This document shows, in pieces, positions 1 to 7,305 of a stretch of 17,863 nt of DNA. The DNA is from Planctomycetota bacterium (GTDB taxonomy: Bacteria; Planctomycetota; GCA-002687715; DRQF01). The position numbers were made by a program, and so were the translations under genes. The stretch spans positions 1 to 17,863 of the forward strand of contig WFTN01000525.1 of the NCBI GenBank assembly GCA_015485455.1. Reading direction: 5' to 3'. Within the stretch, counting starts at the first letter, position 1, and every line of letters begins with the position of its first letter. The notes below the pieces were generated by a model. The model was not told the DNA's origin and made no database searches. It saw nothing but the letters and a program-made list of their open reading frames with translations.

Positions 1-1
1 A

Positions 2-739
2 GGTGTCTTTGAGACTCTCCGAACGATCGAAGGCCGCCCGATGTTTTTTGCCCAGCATTTGGCTCGACTGGCCGGCGGCGCCAAGAGTCTTCAGTTCTCC
101 TATTCTCTGCCTTGCCAAGATGATCTTGAGAAACAGGTGGCAACCTTGGTGAAGGACCTGCCTGGGGCGGAAGGGCGCATCAAAATTTGTCTTTTGCTGG
201 TGGAGAATGGTGTCAATCTTCTGGTGACCGCTGAACCAGCTTCAGATTTTATGCCCTGGACTGGTCCCCGAGCTATTACCCTCTGCCCCTCACCTTTTGG
301 GGCGAATTGTGATTTGCCTACGATGAAGTTGTGGAACCGACTTCCCTACGCCCTGACCCGCAAACGGGCGGAAGAATCTGGCTTTGATGACGCGGTTTTT
401 CTGTCTTCTGAAGGCCACCTCACAGAATCAACCCGATCGAATCTCTTCTTCTTCAAAAACGATGTACTTTTGACCCCGAAACTGGAAGAAGGCATTCTCC
501 CGGGTGTGACAAGGGCCGTTATTCTTGAGTTGGGAAAAACCGCAGGAATGGCGGTCGAAGAGGGGGAATTCACCGCAAATGACCTAAAACAGGCGGACGA
601 AGCATTTTTGACCGGATCTTTCTCTGGAATTCAGCCGGTTTCACGTATTGAGAGTGTGCCCTTCGTTGCCGTGCCCGGTCCCAAAACACTGGCCTTGATC
701 GATCAGTATGAACGGGCAGCACGGCGCTCGATATGTTAA
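2..739 (+). CDS. pabC: Class IV aminotransferase, aminodeoxychorismate lyase-like (5' end outside window)
   Basis: A PLP-dependent fold-type IV enzyme. The best match is 4-amino-4-deoxychorismate lyase, which releases p-aminobenzoate and pyruvate for folate synthesis; a branched-chain or D-amino acid aminotransferase is the alternative. The reading frame is open from base 2, and the 13 codons before the first ATG (41) encode GVFETLR...GRP, the classic N-terminal motif of this family. The true start therefore lies upstream and the visible part is 245 codons. The probable Schiff-base lysine is in MKLWNRLPYAL (codon 326-328). The family signatures TESTRSNLFF and GILPGVTR follow in the usual order. 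The C-terminus is intact with a TAA stop. About 180 bases separate it from the next gene, so it is probably the last gene of an upstream operon. Aminotransferase class IV is secure; substrate choice is inferred. Confidence 0.8.
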   Translation, partial: GVFETLRTIEGRPMFFAQHLARLAGGAKSLQFSYSLPCQDDLEKQVATLVKDLPGAEGRIKICLLLVENGVNLLVTAEPASDFMPWTGPRAITLCPSPFGANCDLPTMKLWNRLPYALTRKRAEESGFDDAVFLSSEGHLTESTRSNLFFFKNDVLLTPKLEEGILPGVTRAVILELGKTAGMAVEEGEFTANDLKQADEAFLTGSFSGIQPVSRIESVPFVAVPGPKTLALIDQYERAARRSIC

Positions 740-907
740 CCTTCTGCCAGTAATCCGTCTCACCCTGAGGCCATGCCCCTGAACCATGATTGGTAAGGCG
801 GGTTTAGCGAGGGTTGTCCGAAGAAGGGAAAGGAACCCCAGATTCGCCATTGGCGAGCCATGTCCGGAGTTTTTCCCATTCACCGATCCTTTTAGGTCCA
901 TTACCAC

Positions 908-911
908 GAGG
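908..911 (+). promoter_or_regulatory. Shine-Dalgarno GAGG for the HEAT-repeat lipoprotein
   Basis: GAGG ends six bases before the ATG at 918. It decides the start: the frame is open from 786, but only the 918 start gives a signal peptide directly at the N-terminus. Confidence 0.6.
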
Positions 912-917
912 TACGCG

Positions 918-1670
918 ATGAGAATCTTAGAAGTCACACTGATTGCCATTTTGGCACTTGTCACCTTTTGTCCCGCGACTTTGGCCGGGTGTCAAAATGA
1001 GAAAAAGGACCCCAAGCCCACGGAAGAGTCTATCGCCGCCTTGCAGGAGACCATGGATGGTCTTTCCGAATCTCTCAAGGACAAAGACTTTTCTCAAGCC
1101 ACTGCTCAAATTGACAAAATCTCGACTCAGTATGCCGGTGGTAACAAGAAGCAAAAAGAAGCTGCGGTTTCCATGCTGAAGGGTTGCCTGAAAAACAAAG
1201 ACTTGTCGGTTCGTAAGGCAGCGATTGCAGCTTTAGGGCACACCGGTGGCAAAGCCATCAAGATCTTGATGAAGGGGGCGAAAGCCGCCAAGAAAGATCC
1301 CGACCTGCAACAACGCTATTTGAATGCTGCTGGTAAGTTGCGTGATGAAAGCGTGGTCAAGGACTTCTTGAAGTACCTCAACAACAAAGACAACAATGTC
1401 ATCAAGATTGCCATCTACGCCTTGGGCAACTACAAGGATAGCCCGACCAAGTTGCGCAAGGAAATCGTCAAGGGTCTTCTCAAGGTATATTCGTCTGTTG
1501 CCAGCGCCTACTCGAAGCCCAATCCGACAACGACAAACAAGGCCAGGTACGAAGCTCTTTACAATCCTTTCGAATCCACACTCAAGAAACTGACGAAGCA
1601 AGAAATCAAAGGTGCCAATGAGTGGAATCGTTGGTTCCGCAAAGACGGCAAGAAACGAAAGGAATGGTAG
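918..1670 (+). CDS. HEAT-repeat lipoprotein
   Basis: A 250-residue exported lipoprotein. Residues 1-24 form a hydrophobic signal sequence ending in the lipobox LAGC, with the lipidated cysteine at residue 25. It should therefore be anchored to a membrane outside the cytoplasm. A Lys-rich helical region follows. Residues about 75-190 contain two to three HEAT-like helical pairs, for example VRKAAIAALGHTGG and VIKIAIYALGNY. HEAT repeats usually bind other proteins; no catalytic motif is visible. The frame extends upstream to 786, but the ATG at 918 has a good ribosome site and places the signal peptide at the N-terminus. It sits 20 bases ahead of a DUF2062 gene and may be cotranscribed with the envelope genes that follow. 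Specific partner and role are unknown. Confidence 0.85.
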   Translation: MRILEVTLIAILALVTFCPATLAGCQNEKKDPKPTEESIAALQETMDGLSESLKDKDFSQATAQIDKISTQYAGGNKKQKEAAVSMLKGCLKNKDLSVRKAAIAALGHTGGKAIKILMKGAKAAKKDPDLQQRYLNAAGKLRDESVVKDFLKYLNNKDNNVIKIAIYALGNYKDSPTKLRKEIVKGLLKVYSSVASAYSKPNPTTTNKARYEALYNPFESTLKKLTKQEIKGANEWNRWFRKDGKKRKEW

Positions 1671-1690
1671 TCAATACCTTTCGCTGATTT

Positions 1691-2251
1691 GTGACTTCGA
1701 AAGATCCAATTGTTGGTCAGAAACCAGAGAATCGCCTTTGGGCGATTTTCTATTTGAAGCTGATCAAACCCGTTTTGACGGTAAAAGACACCCCCCATGC
1801 TTTGGCTTTGGGGATTGCCATTGGCTTGTGGATTAGTTTGACCCCAACGGTGGGCATACAAATGACTTTGGTTTTTGTCTTGGGGACAATCTTCAAGGCG
1901 AATCGAATTGCCGGTGTTGCGATGACATGGATTTCGAATCCCGTCACCTTCCTACCTATGTATTATGGCTACTACCGCATTGGTCTTTGGCCTTTGGGGC
2001 AAGAGCCCATTAGTTATGCCACGCTTCAAGAAAACGCGGCCGAGATCAGCGGCTGGGATCTTGTGGTTTACTACTTTGATGTTTTGGGAAAACCTCTTTG
2101 GGTGGGAAGCCTGCTGGTCGCTACTGTTGTTGCTTTGCCTGCGTATCCCCTTTGTCGGCGCTACTTTGAGCGCCGAGAGCAGAAAAGGCGAGATCTAAGG
2201 GAAGTCAAGCCCTCAAAGGATCGTCAAACAGTCACTTCTGAGGGTAATTGA
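1691..2251 (+). CDS. DUF2062 family inner-membrane protein
   Basis: A 186-residue integral membrane protein of the DUF2062 family, whose biochemical role is not established. The typical order is visible: a short N-terminal helix; a glycine-rich hydrophobic stretch at about 38-68 with TPTVGIQM; the signature WISNPVT at about 80-86; and a last membrane segment at about 133-155 followed by a strongly basic cytoplasmic tail. The start is GTG at 1691 with no convincing Shine-Dalgarno; the alternative TTG at residue 22 would remove part of the conserved N-terminus. The stop TGA shares its last base with the ATG of the next gene, so the two are probably translationally coupled. Confidence 0.88.
   Translation: MTSKDPIVGQKPENRLWAIFYLKLIKPVLTVKDTPHALALGIAIGLWISLTPTVGIQMTLVFVLGTIFKANRIAGVAMTWISNPVTFLPMYYGYYRIGLWPLGQEPISYATLQENAAEISGWDLVVYYFDVLGKPLWVGSLLVATVVALPAYPLCRRYFERREQKRRDLREVKPSKDRQTVTSEGN
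2240..2244 (+). promoter_or_regulatory. Shine-Dalgarno GAGGG deciding the ATG at 2251
   Basis: GAGGG lies six bases before ATG 2251. A TTG at 2248 is in frame directly before it, but the spacing favours the ATG. Confidence 0.55.
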
Positions 2252-2955
2252 TGCGCAAATGGATGATTCTTCTGCTGCTGGTCTCGACTTCCGCTGCACT
2301 CAGCGTTGGCATTTATTTATTGCGCAATCAAGTTGATGAAGACATCGGCGAAAGTGTCGAATTACCAGAACCCGCAGAATATGTGGCGGTTTTCTACGGC
2401 CAAAAAGATGGACTCGAATTCTTGCTGCGGCCTTTTTATGGTGACGATGGCGAGGACGAATTTCAGACGGAGCAACTCAACAGGCTGTTGGGCGACGGAG
2501 TGGAGTACACCTTTGGCCGCCTTTGGATTGTCAACCACAGCGCTCGTGACGTCGCCCTGGACGTGGGAGAAGAATCGGTTCTCGACTTCACATGGGGGCA
2601 GGGCAACAGTGGAAGCAGCCAATCGATCAAGTCTCTGACTCAGGACAAGAAAGAACTGAGTCGTGTGGCACAAATGGTCTTCACGACTTTGGGACAAGTC
2701 AATAAGATCCAATTGGCAAAACGCGAGCTGGTGGATCTCACGGTGGCGATGCCCAGCGAAGTTGACTTGGAATTCCTGGATTCGGTGACTCAGAGAGAAA
2801 GGAGCATCCTATTTCGGCCTGCTTCCGCGAGACGGGTCGACCTTCTTCAGTACATCTCTCAACCTCGGGGTTACATTGAAAAGATCCTTATCACACGGGA
2901 AGACCAAAAAGAAAATCAGGAACAAGCGAGCCGCAAGAAAGAGGGACAAAGATGA
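2251..2955 (+). CDS. Membrane-anchored protein of unknown function
   Basis: I do not recognise a family. The product is 234 residues. Residues 2-24 form a basic-hydrophobic membrane anchor or uncleaved signal sequence (RKWMILLLL...). It is followed by an acidic segment, then a compact domain at about 42-215 rich in alternating hydrophobic residues, which looks like mixed alpha/beta, and a highly charged Lys/Glu/Gln tail. Topology suggests one N-terminal helix with the rest outside the cytoplasm. No cysteine or catalytic motif stands out. The gene overlaps both neighbours (TGATG upstream, ATGA downstream), so it is very probably made together with the DUF2062 protein and the coiled-coil protein. 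Confidence 0.82.
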   Translation: MRKWMILLLLVSTSAALSVGIYLLRNQVDEDIGESVELPEPAEYVAVFYGQKDGLEFLLRPFYGDDGEDEFQTEQLNRLLGDGVEYTFGRLWIVNHSARDVALDVGEESVLDFTWGQGNSGSSQSIKSLTQDKKELSRVAQMVFTTLGQVNKIQLAKRELVDLTVAMPSEVDLEFLDSVTQRERSILFRPASARRVDLLQYISQPRGYIEKILITREDQKENQEQASRKKEGQR

Positions 2956-4373
2956 CTAGACGATCAACGAAACGCGGCCTAAATTCTCCCTATCGACGCA
3001 AGAAGACCGCGGAGCCAGTGCCCCAGGAAAACCCAGAAGAGACTTTGGAAGTCGAAGAGTCTGACCAGGAGAATCCGTCATTGGAGCCTGGTCAAATGGC
3101 TCAACTTATCGTTGACATGCGCAACGGTGTGGTTGACCAGCAAGCGGCCAATGCTCTGTCGGAACCATTGAATGATCTGGCCAAAGCCTTTGCTATGCAA
3201 GCTGAGATTCTCCGAGGTGTCCATGAGACACAAGTCGAACTTAGCAAGACGATCAAGAACGACTCCAAAGCAGAGATGATGGTGAATGCCACCGATTCTC
3301 TCAACAGCACCTTCAAGGGTGTCAAGTGGGTGCAACAGAAGTTGCTCGATGAATTGGAAGACCGTGGGACTAAGTCCAAGTCCATTGCTCTTTGGGCAGT
3401 TGGTGTGTGTGTGGTGGTTCTTTTTGCCTTCGCTGGGTTGTTCTTTTGGAATAACGATCAATCAGAAAAGAGAAGTGATGGCCTGCGCAATGAATTGAAG
3501 GCTGACTTTGCTAACCGCTTAGATGCCCTCTACGAAGAAGGGGTGGCGAACAACGACTCTGCCGAGAAATGGCAATCGATCGTTGACCAGGCGCGAAAAG
3601 ATCTCCGTCAAGTCGAAACTGAGCGCAATGCGTTCAAGATGCAGATCGATATCCTCAATGAATCCCTGGAGAAAGCGAACAACCTCTCTTCTGCAGAAGG
3701 CCAAGAATTGGCTCGCTTGCGTGGGGAGGTCATGAGTCAAAAACCCGAGCTGGATCGTTTAGCGGCCAAAGTGAAAGATCTCGAAAATCAGCTCACAGAC
3801 TCCCTTCAGCGGCTGGAGGCTTCGCGCAAAGAAGCGGATCACCTGCGCATGAATGTGATTGCCAAACTCAATCGTGTGGGGGCCGAGCGTATGGCTGAAA
3901 CGACTGAGAACGACAACTCCAAGAAACGGATTATCGAACAAGGGGAGGCTACTGCTGCTTTGTTGAAAGATGGAGCAGAGGGAGGCAATTCAGGTCCACC
4001 ATCCATTTCCAACGAAAAAGCCTTAGACGATCTCAATGGTTTGATGAGCAATCATCGAGGTAGCCGGAAGTATCGTATTGAGAGTATTGGCAAAGTGGGA
4101 AAACACCACTTGGAAGACGTTGTCTTAACGGAATCCGCTCCTGGACGTGGTCTCATCAAGAAGGTGCGAGCCAAGAAACTCGATATTGCCATCTCAGGTC
4201 GTGGTGACATCGTCGAATTCAACTTCAAAAACGGCGAAGTTCAACAGAAACGAACTGGCGGTGCCATGGGGCCATGGACCAGTTTCTACAATGGTCGCTA
4301 TCGCCTGACCATCTACTGCCTCAATGGCGAGAAGTGGATGGCGCGGAACTACGGTTTCTTCGTGGTCGATTAA
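2952..4373 (+). CDS. Single-pass membrane protein with long coiled coil, unknown function
   Basis: A 473-residue protein without a family I can name. Parts in order: a basic N-terminus (1-20), an acidic Pro/Glu-rich stretch (21-46), a helical region (47-140), one transmembrane helix at about 145-166, a long heptad-like coiled coil at about 172-312, a linker, and a small C-terminal domain at about 355-473 rich in beta-type residues (VEFNFKNGEV, NGRYRLTIYCLNGE). With one internal helix the N-terminal 140 residues are probably cytoplasmic and the coiled coil with the C-terminal domain periplasmic. This is a layout suited to spanning the envelope. GAGGG six bases before the ATG is a good ribosome site. 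ATGA overlaps the previous stop. Confidence 0.83.
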   Translation: MTRRSTKRGLNSPYRRKKTAEPVPQENPEETLEVEESDQENPSLEPGQMAQLIVDMRNGVVDQQAANALSEPLNDLAKAFAMQAEILRGVHETQVELSKTIKNDSKAEMMVNATDSLNSTFKGVKWVQQKLLDELEDRGTKSKSIALWAVGVCVVVLFAFAGLFFWNNDQSEKRSDGLRNELKADFANRLDALYEEGVANNDSAEKWQSIVDQARKDLRQVETERNAFKMQIDILNESLEKANNLSSAEGQELARLRGEVMSQKPELDRLAAKVKDLENQLTDSLQRLEASRKEADHLRMNVIAKLNRVGAERMAETTENDNSKKRIIEQGEATAALLKDGAEGGNSGPPSISNEKALDDLNGLMSNHRGSRKYRIESIGKVGKHHLEDVVLTESAPGRGLIKKVRAKKLDIAISGRGDIVEFNFKNGEVQQKRTGGAMGPWTSFYNGRYRLTIYCLNGEKWMARNYGFFVVD

Positions 4374-4397
4374 TTGCCTTGTCGTTCGGCCATATTC

Positions 4398-4413
4398 GCT
4401 TTCGGGCGAAAGC
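4398..4413. terminator. Possible bidirectional terminator hairpin between convergent genes
   Basis: A perfect six-base stem (GCTTTC/GAAAGC) with loop GGGC lies between the stop codons of two converging genes (4373 and 4439). Location fits a shared terminator, but no T tract follows on either strand, so the call rests on position and symmetry only. Confidence 0.3.
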
Positions 4414-4438
4414 CAACACCCCAGCGCTCAGAGTGAAC

Positions 4439-4621
4439 TTAGGAATACTGTGGGCTCTGAACGATGCAAGCCATGGGGCAGACCTCAATGCAAGCATGAC
4501 AGGAGGTACATTTCTCCTGATTGATCACAAACTGATCCGCCTCTTCGACAATGCAGTCTTCGGGGCAGGGGGCCAGGCACAAAGCGCAGCTCACGCATTC
4601 TTCTTGTATCGTAATAGACAT
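4439..4621 (-). CDS. 2[4Fe-4S] ferredoxin
   Basis: A 60-residue electron carrier of the clostridial-type two-cluster ferredoxins. Both cluster motifs are intact: CVSCALCLAPCP (C-x2-C-x2-C-x3-CP) near the N-terminus and CTSCHACIEVCP near residue 40. Such proteins shuttle low-potential electrons in the cytoplasm; the partner enzyme is not in the window. The start is given as ATG (complement of 4619-4621); a GTG directly upstream (4622-4624) is in frame and would add one residue. An AAGG lies about 9-12 bases before these starts. The gene is isolated on the minus strand, convergent with the envelope genes and divergent from xseA, so it has its own promoter within roughly 4625-4700. Confidence 0.92.
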   Translation of the reverse strand: MSITIQEECVSCALCLAPCPEDCIVEEADQFVINQEKCTSCHACIEVCPMACIVQSPQYS

Positions 4622-4698
4622 CACCCCAGCATACCTTCAGTCCTCCGAGCGGGTCGGCTCTTTCGCTGCTCTTTGTTATTCTGCGCTCTCCAAGGACC

Positions 4699-6162
4699 GT
4701 GAATGCGGGGCTCTCGCCCCAAGAAAAGGATGATTTTTCTGTGACAGGCCGCCGCCGCTCACTTTTTGGTTATGACCCTAACGCTCTTGACCGGCCCAAT
4801 TTGGGACCTTCGGCCAAAGAAGAGTCATTAACGGTTTCCCAAGTGACCGCCATGGTCAGGCAACGTCTGGAGCGCGAGTTTCGTCAAATCGTCGTTGTTG
4901 GCGAATTGAGCAATGTGGTCCATGCGGCCAGCGGTCATCTCTATGCCAACCTGAAAGATGGAAAGTCGCAGATCGCCATGGTTATGTGGCGGACCCAGAA
5001 AGCCCGGCTCAACTTTGAAGTGGAGGATGGGGTTGAGGTTGTTGTGACCGGCCGTTTGAGTCTCTACGAACCAAGAGGCAGCTTTCAGCTTATCGCTGCT
5101 TCCATGGTGGCAGAAGGCACTGGAAATTTAGAAGCTCAATTCCGCGCTCTCAAAGCCCGCTATGAAGAGTTGGGGTGGTTCGACCCGGCCCAGAAATTGG
5201 AACTGCCTTTTCTTCCGGAAACGATTGGTGTTGTGACCTCTTCTGCGGGGGCTGCCATCCATGACATTTTGCAGACGATTCTTGGGCGTTTTCCTAAGGC
5301 TCATCTACGTCTCATTCCCGTTCGTGTGCAGGGGGCAGGTTCCTCAGAAGAAATTGCCGCGGCCATCGATCACTTTTGCGCCACCAAGGCCTGCGACGTT
5401 TTGATTGTCGGGCGAGGTGGGGGCAGCATTGAAGATCTTTGGGCTTTCAACGAAGAGCCCGTGGTAGAAGCCATTCATCGAGCCAAGATCCCCGTGATTT
5501 CCGCTGTTGGGCATGAGACCGATGTCACTTTGTCAGATCTTGTGGCCGACCACCGTGCTCTCACGCCGACGGCTGCTGGGGAAGTTGTCGTGCCGATCTT
5601 GGAAGATTTGGAGGATGACCTTGGTGATTCTCTTGGTCGCCTCAATCGTGTGGTCAACCATCAGATGGCAAGTGCACAAAACAGCTTGAACGCCTTGGCA
5701 CGAAGCTGGGCTTTGCGTGAGCCCCTGAATTACTTGCGCCGAGTTGAGCAGAGGTTGGATGAACTTGGACGCACCCTCAATCGCGTTTGTTCGGACAGAC
5801 TCGCAGCCTCGAAGAAACGGCTGGAGGTTTTGGGAGAAACACCAGGTCGTCTTGGTTTGCTCTCTCGTTTGACCCAAGCACAGGAAGGCCTGGCTCGCGG
5901 GAGTTCTCGGTTGGACGGCAGTATGAATGAATTGATGAAGCGCGCTGCCAATGACCTGGATTTTCAAAGACGATTGTTAGAGGGCCTATCACCTTTATCT
6001 GTCCTCGAGCGGGGCTACAGCATCACCCGAACTCAAGATGGTAAGATCGTGCGGAGGGCGGACGATCTGACTCCCGGGGATCAACTGAACACGCGTTTTG
6101 CCGATGGCGAAGCGGCATCGACTGTCACGAAAATATCAAGGGAAGACGAAGCAAACCGATGA
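4699..6162 (+). CDS. xseA: Exodeoxyribonuclease VII large subunit
   Basis: Catalytic subunit of exonuclease VII, which degrades single-stranded DNA from both ends to acid-soluble oligonucleotides and acts in mismatch repair and damage processing. An OB-fold nucleic acid binding domain occupies about 43-135 (IVVVGELSN..., GHLYANLKD). The catalytic domain carries TSSAGAAIHDI (180-190), VGRGGGSIEDLWAFNEE (237-253) and AVGHETDVTLSDLVADHRA (269-287). A long helical region follows, then the C-terminal LERGYSITR motif. The length of 487 is slightly above usual because of an unconserved N-terminal extension. The start is uncertain: GTG at 4699 has AAGGA only two bases away, while GTG at 4741 is preceded by AAAAGGA ten bases upstream and would give 473 residues. 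It heads a gene run with xseB 32 bases downstream. Confidence 0.96.
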   Translation: MNAGLSPQEKDDFSVTGRRRSLFGYDPNALDRPNLGPSAKEESLTVSQVTAMVRQRLEREFRQIVVVGELSNVVHAASGHLYANLKDGKSQIAMVMWRTQKARLNFEVEDGVEVVVTGRLSLYEPRGSFQLIAASMVAEGTGNLEAQFRALKARYEELGWFDPAQKLELPFLPETIGVVTSSAGAAIHDILQTILGRFPKAHLRLIPVRVQGAGSSEEIAAAIDHFCATKACDVLIVGRGGGSIEDLWAFNEEPVVEAIHRAKIPVISAVGHETDVTLSDLVADHRALTPTAAGEVVVPILEDLEDDLGDSLGRLNRVVNHQMASAQNSLNALARSWALREPLNYLRRVEQRLDELGRTLNRVCSDRLAASKKRLEVLGETPGRLGLLSRLTQAQEGLARGSSRLDGSMNELMKRAANDLDFQRRLLEGLSPLSVLERGYSITRTQDGKIVRRADDLTPGDQLNTRFADGEAASTVTKISREDEANR

Positions 6163-6194
6163 ACTCGGAGTGCCCCAAAGAATGAGGAAAGACC

Positions 6195-6425
6195 ATGGCC
6201 AAGAAAATTGGTTTTGAACAAAAGATGTCCGACTTGGAAAAAATTGTTGCCGATCTCGAAGGGGGTGAATTGAGTTTGGAAGATGCGGTTTCTCACTATC
6301 AAAAGGGAATCAAACTTCACCGAGACGCCCAAGGGATGCTCAATGCTATGGAGAAGAAAATCGAGGCGGTGACCGCCGATGGAACTTTCGCTCCTCTAGA
6401 AATCAAGGACGGGGAGAAAGCGTGA
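6195..6425 (+). CDS. xseB: Exodeoxyribonuclease VII small subunit
   Basis: A 76-residue helical subunit that assembles in several copies around the XseA helices to make active exonuclease VII. The family core is visible: FEQKMSDLEKIVADLEGGEL followed by SLEDAVSHYQKGIKLH. The length is standard. GAGGA at 6184-6188, six bases before the ATG, is a good ribosome site. The stop overlaps the GTG start of ispA (GTGA), giving translational coupling. The xseA-xseB-ispA order is widespread in Proteobacteria and related groups, which supports all three calls. Confidence 0.96.
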   Translation: MAKKIGFEQKMSDLEKIVADLEGGELSLEDAVSHYQKGIKLHRDAQGMLNAMEKKIEAVTADGTFAPLEIKDGEKA

Positions 6426-7303
6426 GCGATCATCTGAAACATCTCTTGGAAGGCCACAAGCAGACAGTCGAGCAAAAGATGGCCGAAATATTGCCAACTT
6501 GCCCAGTCAATGCAGCCATTGTTGATGAGGCGATGCGCTACAGTTTGTTCGCCGGGGGAAAGAGGTTGCGTCCCGGGATGATGCTTGCGGTCAAAGATGC
6601 ATTGGGGGGTGAGACAGAAAATGTCTTACCGGTGGCATGTGCCATTGAGATGATCCATACTTATTCTCTGATTCACGACGATCTTCCCTGCATGGATGAC
6701 GACGACTTGCGCCGTGGAAAGCCAACTTGTCACGTCAAGTATGGCGAAGGGATGGCGGTGCTGGCGGGAGATGCTCTGTCGAATGCAGCCTTCTGGGTCA
6801 TTGCTGAGCACACGCGGGATAAGGACTTAGTCCCTGATTTGGTCACTGAACTGGCCACGGCGGCGGGCACCAGTGGCATGATTGGGGGGCAAGTCCTGGA
6901 TATTGTCAGTGAAGGGGCCAAGCCGGAGATCGAAGCTGTACGGGAGATTCATCGGCGGAAAACAGGGGCGCTTTTTGTGGCGTCTATGCGCTTGGGGGCC
7001 ATTGCCTCTCGGGCGACTTCTGAGCAACTGGAACATATTTGTGAGTTTGGCCGTCGCGTGGGCTTGGCCTTTCAGATTATGGACGACATTCTCGACTTAG
7101 AAAGTGACGCCGCCACTCTCGGAAAGACTGCCGGAAAAGACCTAGAACAAGGTAAGATGACCTATCCCGCCTGCATCGGCGTCGAGGCTTCGCGCAAGGA
7201 AGCAAAGGAATTGATCGATGGCGGGCGTGAATTGTTAGTTGGACTTGATCCCCATGGCGATTTAGAAGCCTTGGCTGGATTCATTTATTCGAGGCTCAAT
7301 TAG
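6422..7303 (+). CDS. ispA: Farnesyl diphosphate synthase (short-chain trans-prenyltransferase)
   Basis: Condenses dimethylallyl diphosphate with isopentenyl diphosphate to farnesyl diphosphate, the precursor of undecaprenyl carrier, quinone tails and other isoprenoids. At 293 residues it is normal for IspA. The first aspartate-rich motif is DDLPCMD at 86-92, inside YSLIHDDLPCMDDDDLRRG, very close to the Escherichia coli IspA sequence. The second is DDILD at 221-225. GGKRLRP (45-51) and GGQ (155-157) are also present. The residues just before the first motif are Tyr-Ser as in bacterial farnesyl synthases, which favours the C15 product; a C20 product cannot be excluded. The GTG start has GGGGAG five bases upstream and overlaps the xseB stop. 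Confidence 0.95.
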   Translation: MSDHLKHLLEGHKQTVEQKMAEILPTCPVNAAIVDEAMRYSLFAGGKRLRPGMMLAVKDALGGETENVLPVACAIEMIHTYSLIHDDLPCMDDDDLRRGKPTCHVKYGEGMAVLAGDALSNAAFWVIAEHTRDKDLVPDLVTELATAAGTSGMIGGQVLDIVSEGAKPEIEAVREIHRRKTGALFVASMRLGAIASRATSEQLEHICEFGRRVGLAFQIMDDILDLESDAATLGKTAGKDLEQGKMTYPACIGVEASRKEAKELIDGGRELLVGLDPHGDLEALAGFIYSRLN

Positions 7304-7305
7304 AC

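Noticed and set aside
786..917. Longer 294-residue version of the HEAT-repeat lipoprotein starting at 786
   Set aside because: The extension has no ribosome site and would bury the signal peptide and lipobox; ATG 918 with GAGG six bases upstream fits far better.
4274..4702. 142-residue plus-strand open frame overlapping the coiled-coil gene end and the ferredoxin
   Set aside because: It is opposite the clear ferredoxin with intact cluster motifs and out of frame with the coiled-coil gene; its product has no family signs.
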